A model generated the notes under the pieces. That model made no database searches. It worked only from the letters and a program-made list of their open reading frames with translations, and had not been told where the DNA came from. From Streptomyces netropsis (GTDB taxonomy: Bacteria > Actinomycetota > Actinomycetes > Streptomycetales > Streptomycetaceae), in assembly GCF_014203545.1 (NCBI RefSeq), contig NZ_JACHJG010000003.1:434001-498000 (forward strand): a stretch of DNA of 64,000 nucleotides, read 5' to 3'. Both the position numbers and the translations under genes were made by a program. Positions 43,376 through 53,861 of the stretch are shown here, piece by piece. The first letter of the stretch is position 1. Every line of letters begins with the position of its first letter.

Positions 43376-44473
43376 CTAGTCGGCCAGCCGGCGGACCGCC
43401 GCCGCGACCCGCTCGTCGGTCGCGGTGAACGCGATCCGCACGAAGCGCTCGCCCGCCGTTCCGTAGAAGTCCCCGGGCGCGACGAGGATGCCGCGCTCGG
43501 AGAGCTCGCCGACGGTGTCCCAGCACGGCTCGTCGCGCGTGGCCCACAGATACAGCGACGCCTCGCTGTGCTCGATCCGGAAGCCCGCGGCCTCGAAGGC
43601 CGTGCGCAGCGCGGCCCGGCGGCGGGCGTAGCGCTCGCGCTGCTCGGCGACGTGCGCGGTGTCGCCGAGGGCCGCGACGGTGGCGGCCTGGACCGGGGCG
43701 GCGACCATCATGCCGCCGTGCTTGCGGATCTGGAGCAGCTCGCCGAGGACGGCGGCGTCACCGGCGAGGAACGCCGCGCGGTAGCCCGCCAGGTTCGAGC
43801 GCTTGGAGAGGGAGTGAACGGCGACGATGCCCTCGTAGGAGCCACCGCAGATGTCCGGGTGCAGGACGGAGACCGGGTCGGCCTCCCAGCCCAGCTCCAG
43901 GTAGCACTCGTCGCTGAAGAGCAGCACGCCGTGCTCGCGCGCCCAGGCGACCGTGTCCCGCAGCTCGTCCGCCGACAGGACGCGGCCCGTCGGGTTGGAC
44001 GGGGAGTTGAGCCAGAGCAGCTTGAGACCGGTGGGGTCCAGCTCCGTCGGGTCGTCGTAGACGACCGGCTCGGCGCCCGCGAGCCGCGCCCCGACCTCGT
44101 ACGTCGGGTAGGCGAGCCGCGGATAGGCGACCTTGTCGCCGGTGGTGAAGCCGAGCTGGGTCGGCAGCCAGGCCACCAGCTCCTTGGAGCCCACGACGGG
44201 CAGCACATTGGTGTCGGCCAGCCCCTTGGCGCCCAGGCGGCTCTCCGCCCAGCCGGTCAGGGCCGCGCGCAGCGCGGGCGTGCCCCACACGGTGGGATAG
44301 CCGGGGCTGTCCGCCGCGCCGGTCAGCGCCCGCTGGATCAGGTCGGGGACGGGGTCGACGGGGGTGCCCACCGACAGGTCCACGATGCCGTCCGGGTGGG
44401 CCGCGGCGGTGGCCTTGTAGGGCTCGAGCCGGTCCCAGGGGAAGGCGGGGAGGCGGGAGGAGACTGCGCCCAC
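43376..44473 (-). CDS. dapC: Succinyldiaminopimelate transaminase DapC
   Basis: A 365-residue class I/II PLP aminotransferase. It has the N-terminal SRLPAFPWDRLEPYKATAAAHPDGIVDLSVGTPVDPVPDL pattern of actinobacterial DapC, NSPSNPTGRVLS with the PLP-contacting Asn, DECYLELGW and the SKRSNLAGYRAAF Schiff-base lysine context. It converts N-succinyl-2-amino-6-oxopimelate with glutamate into succinyl-LL-diaminopimelate. Start GTG 44473 (VGAVSSRLPAFP). It follows fdxA on the same strand and may be co-transcribed despite the hairpin between them. Confidence 0.9.
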   Translation of the reverse strand: MGAVSSRLPAFPWDRLEPYKATAAAHPDGIVDLSVGTPVDPVPDLIQRALTGAADSPGYPTVWGTPALRAALTGWAESRLGAKGLADTNVLPVVGSKELVAWLPTQLGFTTGDKVAYPRLAYPTYEVGARLAGAEPVVYDDPTELDPTGLKLLWLNSPSNPTGRVLSADELRDTVAWAREHGVLLFSDECYLELGWEADPVSVLHPDICGGSYEGIVAVHSLSKRSNLAGYRAAFLAGDAAVLGELLQIRKHGGMMVAAPVQAATVAALGDTAHVAEQRERYARRRAALRTAFEAAGFRIEHSEASLYLWATRDEPCWDTVGELSERGILVAPGDFYGTAGERFVRIAFTATDERVAAAVRRLAD

Positions 44474-44533
44474 GATTCTCTCTCTTACGTCGGTCCGAAG
44501 TCGGTCTTGTGTCGGCGGTCCGCCGCGGAAAAG

Positions 44534-44573
44534 CCGCGGCCCCGTACGGCGGAAGTGCCGTACGGGGCCGCGG
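44534..44573 (-). terminator. Hairpin between fdxA and dapC
   Basis: A perfect 17-bp stem (44534-44550 with 44557-44573), six-base loop, downstream of fdxA and 61 bp before dapC. It may terminate or attenuate fdxA transcription and reduce read-through into dapC. Confidence 0.82.
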
Positions 44574-44591
44574 CAGCGCTGCGCGGGGCGA

Positions 44592-44921
44592 TCAGTGCTC
44601 GCCCTCGGCCTGCGGCGGCAGCGCCGCGATGAAGGGGTGGTCACGCTCGATCAGACCGAGCTTGGAGGCACCACCGGGCGAACCGAGCTCGTCGAAGAAC
44701 TCGACGTTCGCCTTGTAGTAGTCCTTCCACTCCTCAGGAGTGTCGTCCTCGTAGAAGATCGCTTCCACGGGGCATACCGGCTCACAGGCACCACAGTCGA
44801 CGCATTCGTCCGGGTGGATGTACAAGGACCGGGAGCCCTCATAGATGCAGTCGACGGGGCACTCCTCGATGCACGCCTTGTCCTTCACGTCGACACAAGG
44901 CTGCGCGATGACGTAGGTCAC
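44592..44921 (-). CDS. fdxA: 7Fe ferredoxin FdxA
   Basis: A 109-residue ferredoxin with the full 7Fe cysteine set: Cys9, Cys17, Cys21 and Cys25 in the first half; Cys40, Cys43, Cys46 and Cys50 in the CVDCGACEPVCP motif. One [3Fe-4S] and one [4Fe-4S] cluster are expected. The C-terminal 55 residues are a typical extension. GTG 44921 follows GAGGAGG. Order fdxA-dapC matches mycobacterial fdxC-Rv1178, from memory. Confidence 0.93.
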   Translation of the reverse strand: MTYVIAQPCVDVKDKACIEECPVDCIYEGSRSLYIHPDECVDCGACEPVCPVEAIFYEDDTPEEWKDYYKANVEFFDELGSPGGASKLGLIERDHPFIAALPPQAEGEH

Positions 44922-45035
44922 GCTGTCGTTCCTCCTCGGTAGGGCTCATCTCGCGCGGGAGCGCGGCGTCGTCGATGCCCACACCTAGTATCTCCGTTTC
45001 CGGGCACATGACGAACAGGAGGGGTGGGGAGAGCT

Positions 45036-46058
45036 GTGGAATTCACCACGGGCGGACGACTGGAAGTCCGGATCAATACTGCTGATGTAGGAAAAAGGGT
45101 ATCTGTACGTCTCCTGAACGACCGCGAGCGTTCACCGGAGCGCTTCACCGACGCGGTGGGGGTGCTCTCGTCCTGGGACCACGGTGTGCTGCGGATCACA
45201 CGCCGGAACGGGGAAACGGTCGAGGTCGAGGAGTCGGCGCTCGTCGCGGGGAAGGTCGTGCCGGACGCCCCCGCGCGGCGGCGCGGCCCGGCCACGAGCA
45301 CGCGCGAGCTCCAGGAGGTCGCGGCGCGCGGCTGGCCCGCGCGGGAGACCGGGCGGCTGGGCGACTGGACCCTGCGGGCGGCGGGCGGCTTCACCGCCCG
45401 GGCCAACTCGGCGCTGCCCCTCGGCGATTGCGGGCTGCCGCTGCCGACCGCCCTGGACCGGGTCACCGCGTGGTACGCCGAGCGCTCGCTGCCCGCATTG
45501 GTGCAGGTCACCACCGGTGACGCGGCGGCGGACGCATCGCTCGACGCCGAGCTCGCCGGCCGCGGCTGGACGGCCGAGCGACACGCGGTGATGCGTACGG
45601 CCGCGCTGGCGCCGATCGCCGACCGGGCGCCCCACGCGGCCACGGACGAGGTCCTGCTCTCCCGCGAGCCCTCCGAGGAGTGGCGCGGCGCGTACGGGCG
45701 GGTCGCGACGGCCCCCGACAGCGCCGAGGACGCGCTGGCGGTACTGACCGGCGGGCCGTCGGTCTGGTTCGCGACCGTGCCGGGCGGGCCGGGCGAGCAC
45801 GGTCCGGCGGCGATCGGCCGCTGTGTGGTGGACGGCCGGTGGGCGGGGTTCGCCGCACTGGAGGTCGGCCCCGCCCACCGCCGCCGGGGGCTGGGCACCC
45901 TGGTGATGGCACGGCTGGCCGCGCGGGCCCTCGACGAGGGCGCCTCGGCCGCGTATCTCCAGGTCGAGACGGGCAATGGCGCCGCTCACGGCCTCTACGA
46001 CGACCTCGGCTTCACCACGCACCACACCTACCACTACCGCCGCGAGCCACAGCGGTAG
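45036..46058 (+). CDS. GNAT-family acetyltransferase with N-terminal SH3-like domain
   Basis: A 340-residue protein. Residues 1-75 form a small beta-rich domain (KRVSVRLLNDRERSPERFTDAVGVLSSW, ESALVAGKVV), and 100-340 hold two GNAT-like halves, the C-terminal one with the acetyl-CoA loop RRRGLG after WAGFAALEVGPAH. A YDDLGF motif ends the fold. Homologues stand next to fdxA in other actinobacteria. Substrate unknown. GTG 45036 follows a run of GGGGAG. It is divergent from fdxA. Confidence 0.85.
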   Translation: MEFTTGGRLEVRINTADVGKRVSVRLLNDRERSPERFTDAVGVLSSWDHGVLRITRRNGETVEVEESALVAGKVVPDAPARRRGPATSTRELQEVAARGWPARETGRLGDWTLRAAGGFTARANSALPLGDCGLPLPTALDRVTAWYAERSLPALVQVTTGDAAADASLDAELAGRGWTAERHAVMRTAALAPIADRAPHAATDEVLLSREPSEEWRGAYGRVATAPDSAEDALAVLTGGPSVWFATVPGGPGEHGPAAIGRCVVDGRWAGFAALEVGPAHRRRGLGTLVMARLAARALDEGASAAYLQVETGNGAAHGLYDDLGFTTHHTYHYRREPQR

Positions 46059-46131
46059 GAACGGGCGCGGCCGCATCATGGAAACCGGCGATGGGCTTCC
46101 GTCCACCGCCCCGAGCGGGTACGAGGCACGT

Positions 46132-47037
46132 ATGCACGACACGACTGGCCGACGACAGCGGTTCACGGAGGCGGCCCGGGAGGTGCGCCCGGACCTCGCC
46201 CTGCTCTGCCTGCTGGTCGCGGCCGAAGCGCACGCCGGGCCCGGACCGGGGACGAAGACCCCGCCGGAAGAGGCCCCGCCGGAGGAAGCCCCGCCGGAGG
46301 AGGTCCCACCGGAGGAGGCCCGGATCGACGCCGCGCAGATAGAGCTGGACCGGCTCGCCGGCCTGCTGCCGGCGCTCGGCCGCCAGGCCGGGCCGAGGCG
46401 GTGGGCGGAGGCGCTCGCGCAGCTGCTCGGCGAGCGCTGCGGCTTCCACGGCTCCCCCGCGGACTACCGCAGGCTGGAGTCCTCGCTGCTCGACGAGGTG
46501 CTGCTGCGCCGCCGCGGCCTGCCGATCCTGCTGTCCGTGGTGTGGCTGGAGGTGGCGCGGCGGGCGGGCGCGCCCGTGTACGGGGTGGCGCTGCCCGGCC
46601 ACTTCGTCGTCGGCTTCGGCGATCCGTACGGGGAGAAGGTGCTGGTCGACCCCTTCGACGGCGGCCGGCCGCTGTCCGACGAGGACGCCGGGCTGCTGGT
46701 CGCGGGCGCGACCGGGGCCCCGTTGTCCCCGTCGATGTTCGCCCCCGCGGAGCCGCTGGACATCGTGCTGCGGGTGCTGAACAACATCCGCGCCTGGGCG
46801 GCCGCCCGGCCCGAGCGCAGCGACGTCCAGCTGTGGGCCCTCGAACTCTCCCTGCTGCTCCCCCGGCACCCGGCCCGGCTGCGCTACGAGCGCGCCGAGC
46901 TGCTCGTGGAGCGCGGGGACTTCGTGCGCGGCGCGCGGGAGCTGGAGGAGTACGCCGAGGTGATCGCGGCGGTGGAGCCGGGCACGGCCAAGACCGTGCT
47001 CGGGCAGGCGCGCGCGGCGCGGGCGATGCTCAACTGA
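46132..47037 (+). CDS. SirB1/transglutaminase-like protein
   Basis: A 301-residue protein. After a short N-terminus there is a PPEE(A/V) repeat (residues 44-63, DNA 46257-46324), which a homologue may lack. From about 75 the SirB1-type domain reads LDEVLLRRRGLPILLSVVWLEVARR, GVALPGHFVVGF (Cys replaced by Gly/His context) and FDGGRPLS. C-terminal helices follow with TPR-like character. The transglutaminase catalytic Cys is not evident, so enzyme activity is doubtful. The start is ATG 46132. Confidence 0.8.
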   Translation: MHDTTGRRQRFTEAAREVRPDLALLCLLVAAEAHAGPGPGTKTPPEEAPPEEAPPEEVPPEEARIDAAQIELDRLAGLLPALGRQAGPRRWAEALAQLLGERCGFHGSPADYRRLESSLLDEVLLRRRGLPILLSVVWLEVARRAGAPVYGVALPGHFVVGFGDPYGEKVLVDPFDGGRPLSDEDAGLLVAGATGAPLSPSMFAPAEPLDIVLRVLNNIRAWAAARPERSDVQLWALELSLLLPRHPARLRYERAELLVERGDFVRGARELEEYAEVIAAVEPGTAKTVLGQARAARAMLN

Positions 47038-47055
47038 GAGCCGGGCGGGCCGAGG

Positions 47056-47697
47056 TCAGAGCCAGCCCTTGTCCCGGGCGATCCGGACGGCCTCCGCGCG
47101 GTTGCGGGCACCTGTCTTCTGGATCGCCGTGGAGAGGTAGTTGCGGACCGTGCCCTGCGAGAGGTGCAGGCCCGCGGCCAGTTCGGCGTTGGTCGAGCCG
47201 TCGGCGGAGGCGTGCAGGACGGCCCGCTCGCGGTCGGTCAGCGGATTCGCGCCCTCCGCGAGCGCGGCCGCCGCGAGCGTCGGGTCGATGACCCGCTCCC
47301 CGCGCAGCACCCGCCGCACGGCGTCCGCGAGCTGGGCGGCGGGCGCGTCCTTGACCAGGAAGGCGTCGGCCCCGGCCTCCATCGCCCGGCGCAGATACCC
47401 GGGCCGCCCGAACGTCGTGAGGATCACGATCTTCAGGCCGGGCAGCGCGCGGCGCAGCAGTGCCGCCGCCTCCAGCCCGGTCATGCCCGGCATCTCGATG
47501 TCGAGGAGCGCCACGTCGACCGCCGTGCCCCGGGCCGCCGCCAGTACCTCGTCGCCCCGGGCCACCTGGGTGACGACCTCGATGTCCCCCTCCAGCCCGA
47601 GCAGCGCGGCGAGTGCCTCGCGGACCATGGACTGGTCCTCGGCGAGGAGGACGCGGACGGGACGGTCGCCGTCGGGGCGCACGGGAAGATCGTTCAC
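47056..47697 (-). CDS. Response regulator, NarL/LuxR family (DesR-like)
   Basis: A 213-residue regulator. The receiver domain has phospho-acceptor Asp66 (LLDIEMPG), acidic pair AEDQ, conserved Thr (LTTFGRPG) and Lys in VKDAP. The LuxR-type HTH is near residues 150-213 (LTDRERAVLHASADGSTNAELAAGLHLSQGTVRNYL). TAACCT ends 6 bases before the GTG at 47697, suggesting a leaderless transcript separate from the kinase gene. The kinase lies 235 bp upstream on the same strand with a MITE-like element between them. Confidence 0.9.
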   Translation of the reverse strand: MNDLPVRPDGDRPVRVLLAEDQSMVREALAALLGLEGDIEVVTQVARGDEVLAAARGTAVDVALLDIEMPGMTGLEAAALLRRALPGLKIVILTTFGRPGYLRRAMEAGADAFLVKDAPAAQLADAVRRVLRGERVIDPTLAAAALAEGANPLTDRERAVLHASADGSTNAELAAGLHLSQGTVRNYLSTAIQKTGARNRAEAVRIARDKGWL

Positions 47698-47738
47698 AGC
47701 GACAGGTTAGGCCGTTCGCCGGGGTCCGTGACCGGGGC

Positions 47739-47932
47739 CCAGGGCCCGTCCGGTGGATCTTCGTGGATGAGCGAGCGGCATGGGGGCACCTCCCCAGCGG
47801 TAGCTGGGGGAGCGTGCGATCGCACGGCGGAGGACCGCCCTCGTACCGGGCGTACTCGGGCGGCTTTTCCACGCAGCGAGCGCGTGCCGGGATCCGGACG
47901 TCGCGAGCCCGCGAAGATCCATCGGGCAGGCC

Positions 47933-47936
<4 letters not shown>
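47739..47936. mobile_element. MITE-like repeat, copy 2
   Basis: A 198-bp non-coding element with 28-bp terminal inverted repeats, 23 of 28 matching: CCAGGGCCCGTCCGGTGGAT on the left, CTAGGGCCTGCCCGATGGAT read in from the right. It contains the inverse of the GCTACCGCTG core seen in copy 1. It stands between the kinase and response-regulator genes; its terminal CTAG encodes the TAG stop of the kinase. The left end is about 30 bp upstream of the regulator -10 box. Similar elements recur in Streptomyces genomes, from memory. No transposase is present. Confidence 0.7.
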
Positions 47937-49123
<1,187 letters not shown>

Positions 49124-49162
49124 GCCCGTAGTTTCTCCCGTCGGCGGGTGCCGCCCGTCCCC

Positions 49163-49906
49163 TCAGGCCTTGTGGGTGTCCTTGCGGTACAGCCACGTGG
49201 CCGCGCCGGTGAACAGCGCCAGGTAGCCGACCAGGATGGCGACGTCCTTGAGGTGCGGCGCGCCGCCCAGTTCGATGGCCTGGCCGAGGGCGGCGTAGGC
49301 GTGGGTGGGCATCCACTCGGCGATGTCCTGCAGCCACTGGGGGAACGTGGCGGTCGGCATCCACAGGCCGCCCAGCATCGACAGTCCGAAGTAGATGATC
49401 ATCGTGATGGGCCGGACGGCGTCCCCCGTGGCGAGGTAGCCCACCGCGACGCCGAGGGCGGCGAAGACGATGCTGCCCGCCCAGATCGCGCCCGTCAGCG
49501 CGAACCACTGCCAGGCCGCTTCCATCCGGACGTCCTTGACGGCCGCGGCGATGACGAAGACGAAGACGATCGACGGCAGCGACACCACGGCGGCCGAGGC
49601 GATCTTCGCCAGGACGTAGCCGCGGCCCGGCAGGGCGGTGAGCCGCAGCTGGCGCACCCAGCCCTTCTCCCGCTCCTTGGCGATCTTCTCGCTGTTGCCG
49701 ACGAGGACGGCGGTGATGGCGCCGAAGGAGGCCATGGAGACCATCATCAGCAGCGGCAGCGTCAGCTTGCTGTCGCCGACGACCTCGGTGCTGCTCGCAC
49801 CGCCCGCGATCAGCAGGTAGAGCCCGGCGGGGTAGATCACCGAGAAGAACATGAACTTCTTGTTGCGCAGCGTGCGCGAGATTTCGAGCTTGATCAGGGT
49901 GTTCAT
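49163..49906 (-). CDS. ABC-2 type transporter permease
   Basis: A 247-residue membrane protein with six segments, opening MNTLIKLEISRTLRNKKF and containing REKGWVRQLRLTALPGRGYV in the cytoplasmic loop and MLGGLWMPTATFP in the fourth segment. This is the ABC-2/DrrB exporter pattern. Start ATG 49906 overlaps the stop of the ATPase gene (ATGA), so the two are translationally coupled. Probably regulated by the adjacent DesKR-like pair; cargo unknown. Confidence 0.88.
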   Translation of the reverse strand: MNTLIKLEISRTLRNKKFMFFSVIYPAGLYLLIAGGASSTEVVGDSKLTLPLLMMVSMASFGAITAVLVGNSEKIAKEREKGWVRQLRLTALPGRGYVLAKIASAAVVSLPSIVFVFVIAAAVKDVRMEAAWQWFALTGAIWAGSIVFAALGVAVGYLATGDAVRPITMIIYFGLSMLGGLWMPTATFPQWLQDIAEWMPTHAYAALGQAIELGGAPHLKDVAILVGYLALFTGAATWLYRKDTHKA

Positions 49907-50856
49907 GCTGCCGCCTCCTCGGCGGTCGCGGCGTCGGTGATGGCGATGAAGGCCTGCTCCAGGCCGAGACCCGCGACCTCGAGGTTGCGGGGGAAGAGGC
50001 CGAGCCCGTACACCGCGTGCACGGTCGCGTCGGCGTCGTGCGACTGGATGCGGACCGTGCGGCCCGATATCTCCAGGCTCGACAGGAACGGCAGCTCGCG
50101 CAGCGTGGCCTCGGAGATGTGCCCCTCGAGGTCGAAGACGATCCGCCGGGCCCCAGCCTTCGCCTTGATCTCGGCCGCCGAGCCGTCCGCCAGCACCCGG
50201 CCGCGGTGCAGCACGACGACGCGGTCGGCGATGGCGTCGGCCTCCTCCAGATAGTGCGTGGCGAACAGCACCGCGCGGCCCTGGCGCGCCTGCTCGCGCA
50301 TCACGCTCCAGAACGCCTGGCGGGAGGTGACGTCCATGCCGGTCGTCGGCTCGTCCAGCACGATGAGGTCGCTGGCGCCCGCGGTCGCCATCGCGAACCG
50401 CACCCGCTGCTCCTGACCGCCGGACAGCTTGTTGACCATGCGGTCGGCGATCTCGGTGATGCCCGCGTGCTCCATCACCTGCTCGACGGGGTGCGCCTGC
50501 GGATGCAGATCGCACGCGAGCCGCACCAGCTGACGGACCTTCACGTCCTCCATGAGGCCGCCGGTCTGGAGCATCGCGCCGACCTTGCCACGCGCGATGG
50601 CCTGCTGCGGGGTGGTGCCGAACAGCTCGACACGGCCCGCGTCGGGGTTGCGCAGCCCCAGGAGCAGATCGAGGGTGGACGACTTGCCGGCACCGTTGGG
50701 GCCGAGCAGGGCGACGGTCTCGCCCGGGTAGAGCTGAAGGTCCAGATCGGCGACCGCGCGCACGTCGCCGTAACTCTTGCTGACGTTCTCAAAACTGACC
50801 ACGGGAGCGCCGGTGCGGCGCCCGTCCCCCGTGAACGTGTTGCCTGTAGTGGTCAT
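49903..50856 (-). CDS. ABC-2 exporter ATPase
   Basis: A 317-residue ATPase. It has Walker A GPNGAGKS near 54-61, signature LSGGQEQR near 150, Walker B LIVLDEP near 168 and the H-loop ATHYLEEAD. A C-terminal extension of about 90 residues has the DrrA/CcmA style (FDLEGHISEATL). GAGGA precedes the ATG. Partner of the permease at 49163. The operon order ATPase, permease, kinase, regulator is typical of self-regulated exporters. Confidence 0.92.
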   Translation of the reverse strand: MTTTGNTFTGDGRRTGAPVVSFENVSKSYGDVRAVADLDLQLYPGETVALLGPNGAGKSSTLDLLLGLRNPDAGRVELFGTTPQQAIARGKVGAMLQTGGLMEDVKVRQLVRLACDLHPQAHPVEQVMEHAGITEIADRMVNKLSGGQEQRVRFAMATAGASDLIVLDEPTTGMDVTSRQAFWSVMREQARQGRAVLFATHYLEEADAIADRVVVLHRGRVLADGSAAEIKAKAGARRIVFDLEGHISEATLRELPFLSSLEISGRTVRIQSHDADATVHAVYGLGLFPRNLEVAGLGLEQAFIAITDAATAEEAAA

Positions 50857-50949
50857 GACGGTAATCCTCGCTGGCCGGGCCGGGCCGGCGGCAGTGTCAG
50901 CCGTCGTGAACCTCGGATGACAGATGTCATGGGTCCGGCCGGACGCGCG

Positions 50950-50983
50950 GGAGCCCCCGCGCCGGATGCGGCGCGGGGGCTCC
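50950..50983. terminator. Hairpin upstream of the ABC exporter
   Basis: A perfect 14-bp stem (50950-50963 with 50970-50983) and 6-base loop. It lies downstream of the large membrane-protein gene (51002, minus strand), whose transcription it should end. Confidence 0.82.
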
Positions 50984-51001
50984 TACGGGATCTGCTCGCG
51001 A

Positions 51002-53269
51002 TCAGCTCGGGTTGAGCGGGATCACGCCGATGCGCTCGGCGGGCGTCTTGCCCACCAGCGCCTTGCGGAGGGCGCCGACCACGTCCTGGGGGGTGACGGC
51101 GGTCTTCGTGCCGTTGCCCCGCTGGATGAGGACGCCGTTGAAGCGGCTGCCGTACAGCTCCTTCAGCGCCTCCAGGTTGTAGCTCTCGACGAGCTTCCCG
51201 TCGACCTCCTTGACCGAAAGGATCTTCGGCAGCGAGAGGTCCGGACCGAACTGGATCCGGTGCGCCGCGTCCGTCTGGACCGTGACCAGGCCGGACATCG
51301 CGGGCTTCGCGAAGCTCGCCATCACCCGGTCGACCTCGGCATTGCCGATCTTGGGCGTCTGGGGTGCGCTCGGCAGCTCGACGGTCTTGCTCGCGCCGCC
51401 GGCCGCGCGCTCGCGGTAGGCGTCCGAGACGGCCTTGACCGCCTTGGCGTTGTCCAGGCCCTGGTACGGCTTGCCGTAGACGGGGACGGCCTTGCCCGGC
51501 TCGAACTTGATCGTGCCGTCCTTGGCCGCGCCGCTCTCGCCGGCCAGCGTCTTGAGCGCGGCGGCGACCTTCTCCTCGTCCACGTTCAGCGTGGGCTCGG
51601 CCTTGCGGGTGCCGCCGACCAGCGATCCGAGGACGGTGACCGGGTTGTAGTCCCGGCCGGCCGCGGCCCGCACCGTGGCCTGGGTGTCGATGGACAGGCC
51701 CGCCACGGACGGCTTGAGCTGCGCCTCCTTGCCCGCGATGGACACCGTCAGGGGCGCGGTCGCACGCTCACCGAGGGCGGAGTCGAGCTTCTTGACCGCC
51801 GCCTCCTTCGAGGTGCCGCCGATGTCCACGCCGAGCACGGTGGTGCCGTTCGGCACGTCCGCGTGGTCGAGCAGCAGCCCGGCGCCGTACGCGACACCGA
51901 CCAGCGCGACCAGACCGCCGCCCAGCAGGACCAGCTTCGAGCGGCCCTTCTTCTTGGGGGCGCTCTTCGCCGCCGCCTTGGGCGCGCTCTTGGCCGCGGG
52001 CACGGCCGGCTTCGGCGCCGGAACGCCCGACTTGGGCTTCGGCACCGCCACGCGGGGCGCGCCGCTGTCGACGGGCTTGGGTACCGAACCGCCGGGCGAA
52101 ACCGGGGGCACGCCGCTCACCAGCGTCTCGCCGGGCATCTGACCGACGGGAGGCGTGGGCGCGGGCACCTTGGACTTGCGCTTCTTGGACTGCTTGGCCG
52201 GCGCCGCCTGCTGGGCCTGCTGGCCCGGCTGCTTGGCCTGCGGCGGCCGCGGGGCACCACCGACGGGGGGCGGCGTCTGTATGGCCGGGAAGCCCTCGCG
52301 GGGAGTGTCCGTACGCCCCGGCGCGAACGCACCCGCGGCCGCGCTCCCCTGGGGGTACACGAACGGGTCGTCGAGGCTCGGCGCCTGGAACTGCTGGGTG
52401 GTCTCGGGTTCGGCCCACGGCGGAGCGCCGGCGGAATTCTGCCCGGGCACGGTCGGCTGCGCCATGGCACCCGTGACGGAGGACTCGCCGGGCCACGGCG
52501 CGGCGTTCTGCCGGTCCTGCCAGGGGGCGCCCCCGGCCGGGGCGGCGGGGCCCGAGGTGTCGCGGACCCACGGCGCACCACCCGACGCGGCGGGGGCTGC
52601 GGGGGCTGCGCCCTGCCACGGCACCGAGCCCGTCGTGGAGCCCTGGGCCGGGGCGGGCGGCTGCGCGGAGGCGTCGCCCGGGGTGTCGCGGACCCACGGC
52701 GCGCCACCGGAGGCGGCGGGCGGCTGCGGGGTCACCGGCGGCGGGGCGCTCTGGCCCACCTGGCGGCGGGGCAGGCCCGGCGCGGGAGCCGCGGCGGGGG
52801 CGGCCGGGCCCGACTTGCGCGGCGCGAACCAGTCGCTGGCCTTCTCGCCCTTCCCGTCCCCGCGGTCCGCCTCCGGCGCGGCCGCCGGCTTGGCGGACGG
52901 CTCCGGGCGGCGGGGCAGGCTGGGCTTGGCCCTGGCGGACTCGGCCGCCCGGTCGGGGCCGGCCGAAGGCGTGCCGGGACGGGCGGCGGGGTCCGGGGCG
53001 GCGGATGCCTTCCCGGCCGTGCCGTCCTCGACGGGGGTCCGCATGATGACCGGCGGAATGGGTCGCGAGCCCGGGATGTTGATGCGGATCCGCGTCGTCA
53101 TCGTGGTCTCGGTCTTGGGCTCTTCCGGCGTGGGCGGCCCGGCGGGCTCGTCTCCGCCGGGGGCGCCGGGCGGCACGTCGCGGGTGCCGTAGGGCGGGGT
53201 GCCCGACGGGTACGCGGCGCCACCGCGCCCCTGGGGCCCAGAGGACGAAGTGTCAGATTCACGGCTCAA
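51002..53269 (-). CDS. Large membrane protein with peptidoglycan-binding-type domains
   Basis: A 755-residue protein. Residues 1-430 are a disordered, Pro/Ala/Gly-rich cytoplasmic region with SGGAPWVRDT repeats, a K-rich segment (AAKSAPKAAAKSAPKKKGR) and one membrane helix (LVLLGGGLVALVGVAYGAGLLL, about 445-466). The exported C-terminal part has two PG_binding_4/YoaR-like modules (VLGVDIGGTSKEAAVKKLDSAL, then VDEEKVAAALKTLAG) and ends VIPLNPS. These domains occur in wall-associated proteins such as VanW-type, but the VanW domain itself is not evident. TTG 53269 has GGGAGAA upstream. Confidence 0.8.
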   Translation of the reverse strand: MSRESDTSSSGPQGRGGAAYPSGTPPYGTRDVPPGAPGGDEPAGPPTPEEPKTETTMTTRIRINIPGSRPIPPVIMRTPVEDGTAGKASAAPDPAARPGTPSAGPDRAAESARAKPSLPRRPEPSAKPAAAPEADRGDGKGEKASDWFAPRKSGPAAPAAAPAPGLPRRQVGQSAPPPVTPQPPAASGGAPWVRDTPGDASAQPPAPAQGSTTGSVPWQGAAPAAPAASGGAPWVRDTSGPAAPAGGAPWQDRQNAAPWPGESSVTGAMAQPTVPGQNSAGAPPWAEPETTQQFQAPSLDDPFVYPQGSAAAGAFAPGRTDTPREGFPAIQTPPPVGGAPRPPQAKQPGQQAQQAAPAKQSKKRKSKVPAPTPPVGQMPGETLVSGVPPVSPGGSVPKPVDSGAPRVAVPKPKSGVPAPKPAVPAAKSAPKAAAKSAPKKKGRSKLVLLGGGLVALVGVAYGAGLLLDHADVPNGTTVLGVDIGGTSKEAAVKKLDSALGERATAPLTVSIAGKEAQLKPSVAGLSIDTQATVRAAAGRDYNPVTVLGSLVGGTRKAEPTLNVDEEKVAAALKTLAGESGAAKDGTIKFEPGKAVPVYGKPYQGLDNAKAVKAVSDAYRERAAGGASKTVELPSAPQTPKIGNAEVDRVMASFAKPAMSGLVTVQTDAAHRIQFGPDLSLPKILSVKEVDGKLVESYNLEALKELYGSRFNGVLIQRGNGTKTAVTPQDVVGALRKALVGKTPAERIGVIPLNPS

Positions 53270-53471
53270 AGCAGGTTCTCCCGGTTACTCTCCGCCGCCC
53301 TCGATGACCTCGCTCGGGGTCGCCCATGCCGAAGGCCAGGGGTAGCTCGGCGGCGCGCACCACCATACTGGGCACCACCGGCACGCACTTGACGACCGTC
53401 GGATCACCGCGGCGGGCGGGAGCGCGGTGCGCGCCTTCGTGCCTCGGACGCGTCAGGCAGAAATCGTCACG

Positions 53472-53861
53472 TCACTTCCCAAGTCGGACCGAAGGCCCGC
53501 CCGGTTGCGACAGTTTAGGGACCGTGGCGCAGATCACAGCGACGATCATTCCGCCCAGCAGAAAGGCGTACGAGCCGAGTCCGGCCCCGAAGAGGAAGTC
53601 CCCCTCCGGGCGGCTCGCCGTCAGCATCAGCACGGCGATCAGCCAACCGATCCCGGGTGCCACACCGCCGGATCTGCTGCCGGTGGCCGTCACTCCGCCG
53701 TAGCAGAGCGCGGCGATGCCGAGCAGAGCGAGCAGCAACCCGCCGGGGAACCAGCCGCCTTGCACCAGCGACCCGGCGATGCCGACCAGGGCCCCTAGCA
53801 CGGCAAGTCCGGCGAACGCCGCGATCCGGCCGAAACCGAGCTGTGGAGTGAGGCCCTTCAT
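53472..53861 (-). CDS. DUF6113-type integral membrane protein
   Basis: A 129-residue membrane protein with four hydrophobic segments (e.g. IAAFAGLAVLGALVGIAG, GGLLLALLGIAALCYGG, and GSYAFLLGGMIVAVICA). No catalytic motif. It directly follows mshB with a single-base overlap (53861), so both are probably made from one mRNA. Such a protein beside mshB occurs in other streptomycetes, from memory. Function unknown. Confidence 0.78.
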   Translation of the reverse strand: MKGLTPQLGFGRIAAFAGLAVLGALVGIAGSLVQGGWFPGGLLLALLGIAALCYGGVTATGSRSGGVAPGIGWLIAVLMLTASRPEGDFLFGAGLGSYAFLLGGMIVAVICATVPKLSQPGGPSVRLGK

